64,000 bases of DNA from assembly GCA_035565615.1 (NCBI GenBank), contig DATMSB010000047.1, positions 1 through 64,000 on the forward strand. The letters run 5' to 3'. Shown one piece after another: positions 16,669 to 25,525 of the stretch. The first letter of the stretch is position 1. The number at the start of each line of letters is the position of its first letter. Position numbers and translations under genes: made by a program. Source of the DNA: Vulgatibacter sp035565615. GTDB lineage: Bacteria; Myxococcota; Myxococcia; Myxococcales; Vulgatibacteraceae. Under the pieces are notes generated by a model. The model was not told the origin of the DNA. It saw nothing but the letters and a program-made list of their open reading frames with translations, and did no database searches.

Positions 16669-17901
16669 ATGGCGGAACGACATCCACACCTGGAAGGCCG
16701 CCGGATCGTGTTCGGGTTCGGCGGCGGGATCGCAGCGTACAAGGCGTGTCAGGCGCTGCGCCTCTTCATCCACGCCGGCGCGTCCGTGCGGGCGGCGATG
16801 ACGGCGGGCGCCACCCGCTTCGTCTCGCCGCTCACCGTGCAGGCCCTCTCAGGCGAGCCGGTCCTCACCGACGTCCTCGAGCCCTCCCAGGACGCGCGCT
16901 ACGGCCACCTGGACCTCGCCCGCGGCGCCGACCTCGTGGTGCTGGCCCCCGCCACCGCGGATCTCGTCGGCCGGGTGCGGGCGGGGATGGGCGACGACGC
17001 AGTGACCACCACCGTCCTCGCCGCTCGCTGCCCGGTCCTGGTCGCGCCGGCGATGAACGTGGCCATGTGGGCGAACGAGCAGGTCCAGGCCAACGTCGCC
17101 GCCCTGCGGGAGGTGGGGCGGTTCCACTTCGTGGGGCCTGCGTCGGGGCTGCTGGCGGACGGCGACGTGGGCGAGGGGAGGCTCTCGGAGCCCGAGGAGA
17201 TCGTGGAGGCCGCGGCGCGCATCCTGGGGCCGAAGGATCTCGACGGCGTTCGGGTGGTGGTCACCGCCGGCCCCACCCGCGAGTTCCTCGACCCCGTTCG
17301 GTTCCTGAGCAACCCGTCCACCGGCAGGATGGGCTACGCCATCGCGGCCGCCGCGCGGGATCGCGGCGCCGTGGTGACGCTGCTCACGGGGCCCACCGAG
17401 CTGCCCCGTCCCGCGGGGGTCCGGGTGGTGGAGATCGTCTCGGCCCAGGAGCTCCACGACGCGGCGATCCCCCTCGCCGGCGAGGCCGACGTCTTCGTGG
17501 CGGCGGCGGCGGTGGCCGATCAGCGGCCCGCCACCCGCGCGGCGCAGAAGGTGAAGAAGCAGCCGGGGACCCAGACGCTGATCCTCGAGCGCACCCCCGA
17601 CGTGCTGGCGTCGTTCTCCGCGGCCGTGCAGGCGAGGCGCCCCCGGCCGATCCTGGTGGGCTTCGCCGCCGAGACGGAGGACGTGGAGGCGAACGCGCGG
17701 CGCAAGCTCGGGGGGAAGAGGCTCGACCTGGTGGTGGCGAACGACGTCTCGGAGGCGGGGAGCGGCTTCGGGGCCGAGACGAACCGGGTGTGGTTCGTGG
17801 ACGGGGAGGGCGCCAGGGCCCTGGAGCGCCGGTCCAAGGGCGCCGTGGCCCACGCGATCCTGGATCGGGTGGCGGCGCTGCTGCGCGCGCGGCCCGGCTG
17901 A
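16669..17901 (+). CDS. coaBC: Bifunctional phosphopantothenoylcysteine decarboxylase/ligase
   Basis: Joins 4'-phosphopantothenate with cysteine and then decarboxylates it, two steps of coenzyme A synthesis. The 410 residues match the bifunctional length. The N-terminal flavodoxin-like CoaC half has FGFGGGIAAYKA, the loop with L-A-P-A-T-A-D, and the substrate-clamp P-A-M-N (VAPAMNVAMW). The CoaB half begins near residue 190 with VVTAGPTREFLDPVRFLSN, then S-T-G-R-M-G, A-A-A-V-A-D, and a K-x-K-K near residue 290. The start ATG 16669 follows GGGAAGG. It is probably in one transcript with the uracil-DNA glycosylase gene 57 bases on. Confidence 0.95.
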   Translation: MAERHPHLEGRRIVFGFGGGIAAYKACQALRLFIHAGASVRAAMTAGATRFVSPLTVQALSGEPVLTDVLEPSQDARYGHLDLARGADLVVLAPATADLVGRVRAGMGDDAVTTTVLAARCPVLVAPAMNVAMWANEQVQANVAALREVGRFHFVGPASGLLADGDVGEGRLSEPEEIVEAAARILGPKDLDGVRVVVTAGPTREFLDPVRFLSNPSTGRMGYAIAAAARDRGAVVTLLTGPTELPRPAGVRVVEIVSAQELHDAAIPLAGEADVFVAAAAVADQRPATRAAQKVKKQPGTQTLILERTPDVLASFSAAVQARRPRPILVGFAAETEDVEANARRKLGGKRLDLVVANDVSEAGSGFGAETNRVWFVDGEGARALERRSKGAVAHAILDRVAALLRARPG

Positions 17902-17958
17902 GCGAGGGCGCGGCGGGTTCAGGTGCGGGCGCGCCGGATTTCGGATAGGACCGCCATC

Positions 17959-18834
17959 ATGGATCGCGACGCGAGGAGCGAGATCGCCGAGGTGGCCGCG
18001 GAGCTGGCGCGCCACCTGCGCTGGGCCCGGGAGAAGGGCGAGGTCGAGGTGCCCCTTCCATCCGGCGCGGCCCTCGCGCGGGCCGCGCCGGTCCGCCCGC
18101 CGGCCGCCGCGACCCGCCCGCAGGCGCTCGACGGGCCCCTGCCTCCCGCTCCGGCACGTTCGCATGCGACCGCGGTGCCCTCCTCATCCGCCGCGGCCCG
18201 CGGGCAGGCGGACGAGGCGCCGACACACCTGGCTCCCTTGCCGGCCGCGGTCTCCGCGCCGGGGGCGGGGCAGGGGGCGCCGACCCTGCGCGACATCCGG
18301 GAGGAGCTGGGCGACTGCCGGCGCTGCGGCCTCTCCCGCGGGCGCCGCACCATCGTCTTCGGCAACGGCGACGAGAACGCGGAGCTCGTCTTCGTGGGGG
18401 AGGGGCCCGGCGGCGAGGAGGATCGGCAGGGCCTCCCCTTCGTCGGCGCGGCGGGCCAGCTTCTCGACCGGATGATCGAGGCCATGGGCTACCGTCGCAG
18501 CGAGGTCTACGTCTGCAACGTGGTGAAGTGCCGCCCGCCGGGAAACCGCAACCCGCTCCCGGAGGAGGTCACGGCCTGCGAGCCGTTCCTGGTGGCGCAG
18601 ATCCGGGCGATCCGCCCCAAGGCGATCGTCGCCCTGGGCAAGTTCGCGGCGCAGACGCTCTTGCGCACCGACGCCCCGATCACCCGCCTGCGCGGCTCGT
18701 GGCACCAGTACGAGGGGATCCCCCTCATGCCCACCTTCCATCCCGCCTACCTGCTGCGCGCCCCCGCGGAGAAGCGAAAGGCGTGGGCCGATCTGCAGCA
18801 GGTGATGGCCAGGCTGGGGAAGAAGCGGCCCTGA
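17959..18834 (+). CDS. Family 4-type [4Fe-4S] uracil-DNA glycosylase
   Basis: Removes uracil from DNA. The start is ATG 17959 with GGATAGGA eight bases before it; earlier in-frame codons back to 17923 look untranslated. The protein is 291 residues. The first ~110 residues are Ala/Pro-rich and unlike the enzyme, a linker not usual in the family. The enzyme begins at L-R-D-I-R-E-E-L-G-D-C-R-R-C. The active-site motif A is G-E-G-P-G-G-E-E-D, motif B is F-H-P-A-Y-L-L-R, and four Fe-S cysteines are present (C-R-R-C pair, then C-N-V-V-K-C and T-A-C-E-P). The extension may bind a partner such as single-strand binding protein or a sliding clamp; that is a guess. Confidence 0.9.
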   Translation: MDRDARSEIAEVAAELARHLRWAREKGEVEVPLPSGAALARAAPVRPPAAATRPQALDGPLPPAPARSHATAVPSSSAAARGQADEAPTHLAPLPAAVSAPGAGQGAPTLRDIREELGDCRRCGLSRGRRTIVFGNGDENAELVFVGEGPGGEEDRQGLPFVGAAGQLLDRMIEAMGYRRSEVYVCNVVKCRPPGNRNPLPEEVTACEPFLVAQIRAIRPKAIVALGKFAAQTLLRTDAPITRLRGSWHQYEGIPLMPTFHPAYLLRAPAEKRKAWADLQQVMARLGKKRP

Positions 18835-18902
18835 TCCTTGCGGCCGATGCCGCTCGTCGGGTAGCACCTTCCGCCAAGCGAAAGCCCCAGGAGGCTCCCG
18901 AC

Positions 18903-19931
18903 ATGGCCCGCTCCCCCGATCCCTATGGACTCTCCCGCGTGATCCGCCCTGCGGGCGCGCTGCCCCAGGCCGCCGAGGTCGTCGATCCGTCGCTCCCCAT
19001 CGGCCCCGACGAGCTGCTCATCGACGTCGATCACCTCAACGTCGACGCGGCGTCCTTCAAGCAGATCAAGGACTCGGTGGACGCGGACCCGGACCGGATC
19101 GCCGCCGAGATCCGGCGGATCGTCTCGGAGCGGGGCAAGATGCACAACCCGGTCACCGGATCGGGCGGGATGCTCATCGGCCGCGTCCGCGAGGTCGGCC
19201 CCCGTCACTCCGCCGCCTCTGCGCTGCGCGCGGGCGATCGCATCGCCACGCTGGTGTCCCTGACCCTGACGCCGCTGCACCTCGACGCGATCGATCGCGT
19301 CCACGTGGACAACGATCGGGTCGACGTGCGCGGGCACGCGATCCTCTTCGCCACCGGGCCGTGGGCGAGGCTCCCCTCCGACATGGCGGACACCCTGGCC
19401 CTCGCGGCGCTCGACGTCTGCGGCGCGCCCGCGCTGGTGGATCGGGCCGTCTCGAAGGGCCAGACGGTGCTCGTGCTGGGCTCAGGGAAGAGCGGCGCGC
19501 TCTGCTGCGCCCAGGCCAAGGACAACGGCGCCAGGGTGCTCGCCCTCGACATCTCCCGGGGCGCCGTCGACACCCTGATCGAGATCGGCGTGGCCGACGA
19601 GGGGATCGTGGCCGACGCGACCCGTCCCGTGGAGGTCCTCGGGAAGGTCCAGGCGGCCACGGGCGGCGCCCTCTGCGACGTGGTGATCAACTGCGCCAGC
19701 GTCCCCCGCACCGAGATGGCGTCGATCCTCTCGGTGCGCGACCGGGGGACCGTGGTGTTCTTCTCCATGGCCACGAGCTTCACCGCGACGGCACTCGGCG
19801 CCGAGGGCGTGGGGAAGGACGCCTCGCTCCTGGTGGGCAACGGCTTCGCCCACGGTCACGCGGAGCTCACCCTCGGCCTGCTCCGCAAGCACCCCAGGCT
19901 GCGGGCGCATTTCGAGTCGCGCTTCGCCTAG
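18903..19931 (+). CDS. kdd: L-erythro-3,5-diaminohexanoate dehydrogenase
   Basis: Oxidises 3,5-diaminohexanoate to 3-keto-5-aminohexanoate with NAD(P), step three of the lysine fermentation route. The 342 residues align by eye along their whole length with the Fusobacterium enzyme I recall: the early R-V-I-x-P-A-G-x-L-P-Q motif, then P-V-T-G-S-G-G-M, A-S-L/T-L-V-S-L-T-L-T-P-L, and the NAD loop L-G-S-G-K-S-G-A. The late stretches FFSMATSFTATALGAEGVGK and GNG-F-x-H-G-H-A-E are characteristic. A full AGGAGG precedes ATG 18903. The kamD/E, kal and kce genes follow within 7 kb on the same strand, though separated by other genes. Confidence 0.93.
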   Translation: MARSPDPYGLSRVIRPAGALPQAAEVVDPSLPIGPDELLIDVDHLNVDAASFKQIKDSVDADPDRIAAEIRRIVSERGKMHNPVTGSGGMLIGRVREVGPRHSAASALRAGDRIATLVSLTLTPLHLDAIDRVHVDNDRVDVRGHAILFATGPWARLPSDMADTLALAALDVCGAPALVDRAVSKGQTVLVLGSGKSGALCCAQAKDNGARVLALDISRGAVDTLIEIGVADEGIVADATRPVEVLGKVQAATGGALCDVVINCASVPRTEMASILSVRDRGTVVFFSMATSFTATALGAEGVGKDASLLVGNGFAHGHAELTLGLLRKHPRLRAHFESRFA

Positions 19932-20063
19932 CCGCTGCCGCAGCCTCGGGGAGAAGCGGCCGCTGGGACCGTGCTCGTCGGAATCCGCTCCCGACGTGGC
20001 CTCCAGGCCGCGAACGCGGTCGAATCGAGAGATCCGAAGAGGCCCGCGCGCCGGCCCCTCCCG

Positions 20064-20513
20064 TCATCCGCCGGTCTGGCGGATCGTCACCAGGTCGTCG
20101 CGGAGCAGGTCTTCCCGCAGGAAGTGCCGCTCCGCCCGGACGAGGCCGACCCGCACCACGTGGACCAGCTCCTCCAGCTCGTCCGCCGCCCGCCACGGGG
20201 GCAGCTCGCCGGCCTCCACCTGGCGACACGCCGCGTAGACGGCCATCCGCTGCCCCCGCAGATACTCCGCCAGGCGCTCCGCGCGGATGTCGCCCCAGGC
20301 GTCCGTCTCCCGCAGCGCGGGCTCCAGGATCTCCTCCTGGATGTCGAAGAACTCGCTCAGCTCGCTCTCGAGATCCTCCGCGATCCGGTGCAGCACCGGG
20401 TACGCCTCCGGATCGTTGCGCACCTGGACGGCCACCCGCTCGGCGTCGTCGAGCAGATCGAGGAGCCGATCCTGCTCGGAGAGAATCCGTTCGCGAACCT
20501 GGCTGGGATCCAT
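20064..20513 (-). CDS. Hemerythrin-like all-helical protein with degenerate metal site
   Basis: A 149-residue acidic protein from ATG 20513, with GGGGAGG closely upstream. It predicts as four helices, and the segments LLDLLDDAERV, DLESELSEFFDIQEEILEPAL and LVRAERHFLRED mimic the helix ends of hemerythrin HHE domains. The canonical iron ligands are mostly changed (E-Q-D-R instead of E-H; F-F-D-I-Q-E-E instead of H-F-x-x-E-E), leaving one R-H-F late in the chain. So it may be a non-metal regulator with the hemerythrin fold, or just a look-alike. It is read against the flow of the lysine genes around it. Confidence 0.55.
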   Translation of the reverse strand: MDPSQVRERILSEQDRLLDLLDDAERVAVQVRNDPEAYPVLHRIAEDLESELSEFFDIQEEILEPALRETDAWGDIRAERLAEYLRGQRMAVYAACRQVEAGELPPWRAADELEELVHVVRVGLVRAERHFLREDLLRDDLVTIRQTGG

Positions 20514-20617
20514 CGAGCCTCCCCGCGAGAGCTTCGGCCCCTCGCCGGGACCGAGATCTCCACACGCACAAGCGTATGCACCGGCGCGGTCGCCGGGGAG
20601 CACGCCCGGGGCGGGCG

Positions 20618-21001
20618 TCACGCGCGGGAGCGCTGGTTCCGCAGCCTGGTGAGCATCCAGACCTCCAGGGCCTGGCCCGCCACGTACACGGCTCCGAAGC
20701 CCACGACGAAGCCGATGGGCGCCACTTGCGCCAGCTCGATGGCGAGGAGCATCACCGCTGCGAGGAAGAACATCCGGAAGAGCATCCCCACCACGACCAC
20801 GGCGAGGGCCCGGTTCATCGGCATTCGGCGCGTCTCCGCCCAGAAGGCGCCGCCGATCGCGGAGAGCGCGGCGATGGTCCCGCAGCCCAGGCCCCAGAGG
20901 AGGCCGTTGGACATGTCGAGATCGGCGCCGCGCAAGCGGACGGCGACCGTGGCGACGATCGCCGCGTCGACGGCGAGGATGGCGAGGGCTTTTCCGAGCA
21001 T
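20618..21001 (-). CDS. Four-helix membrane protein resembling ATP synthase subunit I
   Basis: A 127-residue protein from ATG 21001; a TTG nine codons earlier is possible. Four hydrophobic segments are visible (residues ~2-20, 30-50, 58-80, 86-110), with short charged loops such as A-E-T-R-R-M-P-M-N-R. Length and four-helix layout fit the AtpI-like family, but no atp genes are here, so this is a fold-level guess. It is read in the same direction as the hemerythrin-like gene 104 bases on and away from the HAD gene. Confidence 0.5.
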   Translation of the reverse strand: MLGKALAILAVDAAIVATVAVRLRGADLDMSNGLLWGLGCGTIAALSAIGGAFWAETRRMPMNRALAVVVVGMLFRMFFLAAVMLLAIELAQVAPIGFVVGFGAVYVAGQALEVWMLTRLRNQRSRA

Positions 21002-21107
21002 GGATGGATTCCGTCCCAGGGAGAACAAGGGGGTCGAACCCCTCCGAATGCAACCCGAATCGACCGACCCGGCATGCCCGGGGCGACGAGGTTAGGATGA
21101 CCCTGCC

Positions 21108-22157
21108 GTGATCCGCGCCGTCTTCTTCGATCTGGACGACACGCTCATCCCCGAGTCCGCCGCGATCCGCGGGGCTCTCGCGGCCGCGTGCCGGCCGATC
21201 GAGGAGCGGATCGGCCTCCCGCCCGGCATGCTCGCGGAGGCTCTGGAGGCGGTGGGGAAGGCGAGCTGGCGATCCATCGACCGCGGCGGGATCGAGGCCC
21301 GCTTCGGCGTCTCCTGGGAGGAGTGCCTGTGGGGCGAGTTCGGCGAGGCGAGCCGAAGGCAGATCCCGGCGCTCCCGGCGGCGGCGGCGATGCTGCGCGC
21401 CACCGTCTTCACCGACGCCCTCGCCGCCTGCGGCGTGCGCTCGCCCTTCGGCCCCGAGCTCGAGGCCCGCTTCGCCGCCGAGCGCCGCAAGCGCTTCGCC
21501 CCGTTCCCCGAGAGCGCCGGCCTCGTCCACGCCCTGCGGCGCCGGGGCCTGAAGATCGCCTGCGCCACCAACGGCGCCTCCGAGGTGCAGCGCGAGAAGC
21601 TCAGCGCCTCGGGCACCTCGGGTTGGTTCGACGCGATCGCGGTCTCGGGGGAAGATGGGAGCGGCAAGCCGGAACCCCTCCTCCTCGAGCGGCTCTGCGC
21701 CCGGGTCGGCGTGGCCCCGGGCCACGCCGTCTATGTGGGAAACTCCCTCGCCCGGGACGTGGCCGCCGCCCGCGCGGCGGGCATGCGCAGCATCCACTGC
21801 GATCGCCCCGGGGCCGAGGAGCCCCTCGGCGCCAACGTCGCGCTCCCCACGCCCGACCGCGCGGTCTTCGAGGTGCACGGCATCCTCGGATGGGTGGACG
21901 GCTGGCGGGCGGGACGGGCCTTCCGGGTGATGGACGACGCGCGCACCGCCGTCGCCGTGGACGAGCCCTGGCGGGAGGAGGATCGGTTCGTCACCCGCGT
22001 CGGCGCGGAGGCAGACGAGCTGCGCCCGGCGGTGCGCGGTCTCACCCACCTCGCGGCGCTGGAGGCCGGCGTGCGCGGCCTGCGCGCGCGGGGGGAGGGC
22101 CGAGGTTTCCGCCACGAGCTCGGCGAACCGATCGACTGGGACGCGCTCTTGCGGTGA
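21108..22157 (+). CDS. HAD-family phosphatase with C-terminal extension
   Basis: A 349-residue protein from GTG 21108. HAD motif I is F-F-D-L-D-D-T-L at residues 5-12, motif II is A-C-A-T-N-G, motif III is the Lys in S-G-K-P-E-P, and motif IV is Y-V-G-N-S-x-x-x-D. Together they place it in the DxDxT phosphohydrolase superfamily, subgroup close to phosphoglycolate/acylneuraminate phosphatases. The HAD core ends near residue 240; the last ~105 residues, with Trp and Arg-rich stretches, have no recognised domain. It reads toward kamD on the same strand, 94 bases before it, so it may share the transcript. The substrate is unknown. Confidence 0.8.
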   Translation: MIRAVFFDLDDTLIPESAAIRGALAAACRPIEERIGLPPGMLAEALEAVGKASWRSIDRGGIEARFGVSWEECLWGEFGEASRRQIPALPAAAAMLRATVFTDALAACGVRSPFGPELEARFAAERRKRFAPFPESAGLVHALRRRGLKIACATNGASEVQREKLSASGTSGWFDAIAVSGEDGSGKPEPLLLERLCARVGVAPGHAVYVGNSLARDVAAARAAGMRSIHCDRPGAEEPLGANVALPTPDRAVFEVHGILGWVDGWRAGRAFRVMDDARTAVAVDEPWREEDRFVTRVGAEADELRPAVRGLTHLAALEAGVRGLRARGEGRGFRHELGEPIDWDALLR

Positions 22158-22251
22158 GAAGGAGGCGGTCGTTCTTGCGACGTCCGCCGCCTTCACGCGC
22201 TCGTTCCGAAGGTTGCGGGGCGAGGAAATCGACGGCATATATACGCGCCTC

Positions 22252-23922
22252 ATGTCGACCCATCCCGAGACGATCCCGCCTCCTCCCGGCCCCCACGCGC
22301 CCCCGCAGATCTTCGTAACCCCCGAGCGGATCGAGCGCGCCCGCGAGCTCGCCTGGAAGATCACCGCCTCGACCTTCGACTTCATCGAGCGCCACACCAC
22401 GGTGTCGACGGAGCGCACCGTCCTGCGCACCTTCGGGATCTCGGGGGCGGGGCCCGAGGGCGTGCCCCTCGCCAACCTGATGGTCGACAGGCTCCACGAG
22501 GCCGGCGTCCTCCACCGCGGCGCGGCCTACTGGCTCGGCCGCGCCATGCGCATGGGCGGGCGGTCGCCGCTGGAGATGATCGAGCAGCTCACCCGGCTCC
22601 CCGCCGCGGAGCTGCAGAAGCCGCTCGATCCCGCGGAGGAGGCCGCGATCCGCGACGAGATGCGCGCCGATGCCCGGGCGGCGATGGAGGAGCTCACCGC
22701 CCGGGTGAAGCAGCGCGACGAGCTCAAGAAGGGTCTGAAGATCGGCTGCTCGCCCGACGGCGCGCCGCTCAAGTACCTCATCGTCGCCACCGGCAACATT
22801 TACGACGACGTGGAGCAGGCGAAGAGCGCGGCGCAGAGCGGCGCCGACATCATCGCCGTGATCCGCTCCACCGCGCAATCGCTCCTGGACTACGTGCCCC
22901 ACGGCGCCACCACCGAGGGCTTCGGCGGCACCTTCGCCACCCAGGAGAACTTCCGGATCATGCGGGAGGCGCTCGACGAGGAGTCGAAGCGCCTCGGCCG
23001 CTACATCCACCTGGTCAACTACTCCTCCGGCCTGTGCATGCCGGAGATCGCCTTCATGGCGGCGTGGGAGCGGCTCGATCACCTGCTCAACGACGCGATG
23101 TACGGGATCCTCTTCCGCGACATCAACCCGCAGCGGACGATGGTGGATCAGTACTTCTCCCGGCGGATCTGCGCCTACGCCGGGATCCTGATCAACACCG
23201 GCGAGGACAATTACATCACCACGGCGGACGCCTACGAGGCCGCCCACCAAGTGGTCGCCTCGCAGTTCATCAATGAGGCGTTCGCGCATCGGGCGGGCCT
23301 GCCCGACGAGCTCATCGGCCTGGGGCACTCCTTCGAGATCGACACGGCGTACCCCGACACCCTGTTGTGGGAGCTGGCGCAGGCCTACCTGATCCGAGGG
23401 TGCTTCCCGAGGCATCCGCTCAAGTACATGCCGCCCACCAAGCACAAGGACGGCGACATCTTCTTCGCCCACGCCTACGACGCCATGGCCGACCTGATGG
23501 CCATCTGGACGAGGCAGGGGATCCAGCTCCTCGGCATGATGACCGAGGCGATCCACAACCCCTTCCTCATGGATCGCTACGCGGCGCTGAAGATGGCCGA
23601 CTACCTCTACCGCGCGGGGGCGTGGCTCGGCGACGAGCTGCAGATCAACCCGAACGGCCGGATCGCCCAGCGGCAGAAGGAGGTCTTCGAGAAGGCGATC
23701 GACATGCTCGAGGAGGCCGCCGAGATCGGGATGTTCGAGGCCATCGCCAAGGGCCGCTTCGCCGGGGTGAAGCGTGCCGTCGACGGGGGCAAGGGCCTCG
23801 CCGGCGTCGTCGAGAAGGGGGAGGACTACTTCAACCCCGTCCTCGAGATCCTCGAGGGCGCCACCGGCGTGGTGCTCCCCGACGGCCGCCGCGTGTCGAA
23901 GGCGGAGGTGCCCTCCCGATGA
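22252..23922 (+). CDS. kamD: Lysine 5,6-aminomutase (beta-lysine aminomutase) alpha subunit
   Basis: Forms the TIM barrel that holds adenosylcobalamin and PLP for the 1,2-shift of the terminal amino group of beta-lysine. I choose ATG 22252 (MSTHPETIPPPPG); a TTG at 22213 exists, and neither has a good ribosome site. The 556 residues are a little over the usual ~520. Recognisable stretches are T-F-G-I-S-G-A-G-P-E-G-V-P-L, an R-G-A-A-Y-W-L-G-R motif, L-F-R-D-I-N-P-Q-R-T, and G-L-G-H-S-F-E-I-D. The stop overlaps kamE (ATGA), as expected for subunits made in equal amounts. No cobalamin or lysine riboswitch is seen ahead of it. Confidence 0.93.
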   Translation: MSTHPETIPPPPGPHAPPQIFVTPERIERARELAWKITASTFDFIERHTTVSTERTVLRTFGISGAGPEGVPLANLMVDRLHEAGVLHRGAAYWLGRAMRMGGRSPLEMIEQLTRLPAAELQKPLDPAEEAAIRDEMRADARAAMEELTARVKQRDELKKGLKIGCSPDGAPLKYLIVATGNIYDDVEQAKSAAQSGADIIAVIRSTAQSLLDYVPHGATTEGFGGTFATQENFRIMREALDEESKRLGRYIHLVNYSSGLCMPEIAFMAAWERLDHLLNDAMYGILFRDINPQRTMVDQYFSRRICAYAGILINTGEDNYITTADAYEAAHQVVASQFINEAFAHRAGLPDELIGLGHSFEIDTAYPDTLLWELAQAYLIRGCFPRHPLKYMPPTKHKDGDIFFAHAYDAMADLMAIWTRQGIQLLGMMTEAIHNPFLMDRYAALKMADYLYRAGAWLGDELQINPNGRIAQRQKEVFEKAIDMLEEAAEIGMFEAIAKGRFAGVKRAVDGGKGLAGVVEKGEDYFNPVLEILEGATGVVLPDGRRVSKAEVPSR

Positions 23923-24686
23923 AGGCCAGCGCTCCCGTGCCGCACATCATTCGCCCCTACGGCGATCGCAAGGACGACGGGCTCGTCCAGCTCTCCTTCG
24001 TGCTCCCGGTGCCCGCCTCGGAGAAGGCGAAGGAGGCCGCGCGCCAGCTCCTCCAGAAGCAGGGCTTCGTCGACGTCCTGGTGGCGCAGATGGAGCAGGC
24101 GGGGGAGGGCTACACCTTCTTCGTGGCGTACGCGAAGACCCAGCTCTTCCTCGACTACGCGGCCATCGACGTCCCCGAGGTGAAGATCCACAAGCTGGGC
24201 TTCGACGACCTCAACGACGCCATCGAGGCGGACCTGGGCCGCAAGATCGTCGTGGTCGGCGCCTGCACCGGCACCGACGCCCACGCCGTGGGCATCGACG
24301 CCATCATGAACATGAAGGGATACGACGGGGACTACGGCCTCGAGCGCTACCCCATGTTCGACGCGCTGAACATGGGATCGCAGGTGCAGAACGAGGCCAT
24401 CCTCTCCAAGGCCCTCGAGCGCGGCGCCGACGCGATCCTGGTGTCCCAGATCGTCACCCAGCGCGACGTCCACAAGGACAACTCCCGCCAGCTCGTCGAC
24501 CTCATCGAGGAGCGCGGCCTCCAGGGGCGCTTCCTGCTCCTCCTCGGCGGCCCCCGCATCGACCACAAGCTCGCCCTCGAGCTCGGCTACGACGCGGGCT
24601 TCGGCCCCGGCACCCGCCCCTCCGACGTGGCCAACTTCCTCTTCTCCGCCGTGAAGGAGCGCGAGGCGCAGAGGAAGGCGACCTGA
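23919..24686 (+). CDS. kamE: Lysine 5,6-aminomutase beta subunit
   Basis: Rossmann-like B12-binding partner of KamD. ATG 23919 overlaps the kamD stop. The 255 residues match the family. The cobalamin-binding D-x-H-x-x-G motif is D120-A-H-A-V-G125; K133, in M-N-M-K-G-Y, is placed like the Lys that forms the internal aldimine with PLP. Other conserved-looking stretches are I-H-K-L-G-F-D-D, Y-P-M-F-D-A-L-N-M-G-S-Q-V and L-L-G-G-P-R-I. All residues expected of a working subunit are present. It is followed by an SRAP gene and then the remaining pathway genes. Confidence 0.95.
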   Translation: MKASAPVPHIIRPYGDRKDDGLVQLSFVLPVPASEKAKEAARQLLQKQGFVDVLVAQMEQAGEGYTFFVAYAKTQLFLDYAAIDVPEVKIHKLGFDDLNDAIEADLGRKIVVVGACTGTDAHAVGIDAIMNMKGYDGDYGLERYPMFDALNMGSQVQNEAILSKALERGADAILVSQIVTQRDVHKDNSRQLVDLIEERGLQGRFLLLLGGPRIDHKLALELGYDAGFGPGTRPSDVANFLFSAVKEREAQRKAT

Positions 24687-24778
24687 TCGGCGCCGGTCGG
24701 CCGGCGGCCGGGGGGGCGACCGGGCGGGGGGCGGCGCCGACTTGAATCGGCAGGGCCTCCCCCGCAGGATCCACCGCC

Positions 24779-25444
24779 ATGTGCGGCCGATACAGCCTGG
24801 GCGTCCCCAGCGCCACCGACCTCGCCACCATGCTCCGGGCCCGCCTGCGACCCGAGCACGAGGCGCTCTTCAGGCCGCGCTACAACGTGGCGCCCACCCA
24901 GCGCTCCTGGGTCGTGCGGGAGGAGGAGGGCCGGCCCACCCTCGCGCCGGCCGTGTGGGGCTTCCCCTCCACGACCGGCAAGTTTCTCATCAACGCCCGC
25001 TCCGAGACGGCGGCGACGAGGCCCGCCTTTCGGGGCGCGTGGAAGGAGCGGCGCTGCGTGGTCCCCACCGACGGCTTCTTCGAGTGGAAGGGACCGCCCA
25101 GGGATCGCCGGCCCCTCTGGTTCCACCCCGCGGACGGAGGGCTGCTCCTCCTCGCCGGCCTCTTCCAGGACGGCCCCGAGCCCCGCTTCGTGATCCTCAC
25201 CACCGCCGCCAACGAGATCGTGGCGCCGGTGCACGACCGCATGCCGGCGATCCTCGCGGAGGACGAGGCCGAGGCCTGGCTCGCGGATCCCCCCGAGGAG
25301 CCGCTCGCGCCGGCCCCCGCCCACGTCCTCCGCGCGAGACCCGTATCACCGAGGGTGAACTCCGTCGCCAACGACGATCCGGAGTGCCTGGCGCCGCCGC
25401 CTCCCGACGAGCCCGGGCCCGGCGGTCAGCTCCGCCTCCTCTGA
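24779..25444 (+). CDS. SOS response-associated peptidase (SRAP/YedK-HMCES)
   Basis: Traps abasic sites in single-stranded DNA through a thiazolidine link from its N-terminal Cys. The 221-residue protein starts M-C-G-R-Y-S-L, with Cys2 exposed after Met removal. It carries R-Y-N-V-A-P-T-Q, I-N-A-R-S-E-T, the G-F-F-E-W-K strand, and late H-D-R-M-P; the Asn, Glu and His of these motifs are the known active-site set. So it looks intact. It sits between kamE and kal on the same strand, an odd place for a DNA-repair gene, with 92 bases to kamE and 81 to kal, so it could be co-transcribed. Confidence 0.95.
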   Translation: MCGRYSLGVPSATDLATMLRARLRPEHEALFRPRYNVAPTQRSWVVREEEGRPTLAPAVWGFPSTTGKFLINARSETAATRPAFRGAWKERRCVVPTDGFFEWKGPPRDRRPLWFHPADGGLLLLAGLFQDGPEPRFVILTTAANEIVAPVHDRMPAILAEDEAEAWLADPPEEPLAPAPAHVLRARPVSPRVNSVANDDPECLAPPPPDEPGPGGQLRLL

Positions 25445-25525
25445 TCCCGAGCCACCGGCGGTCCCACGTGGTATGGGCTCGTTCGGACTCGACGCGCGCG
25501 CCGGGTGCGCCGCAGGAGGTGAAGG

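Noticed and set aside
22158..22251. Cobalamin or lysine riboswitch upstream of kamD
   Set aside because: The 94 bases are too short and show none of the conserved boxes or stems; none was found before kdd either.
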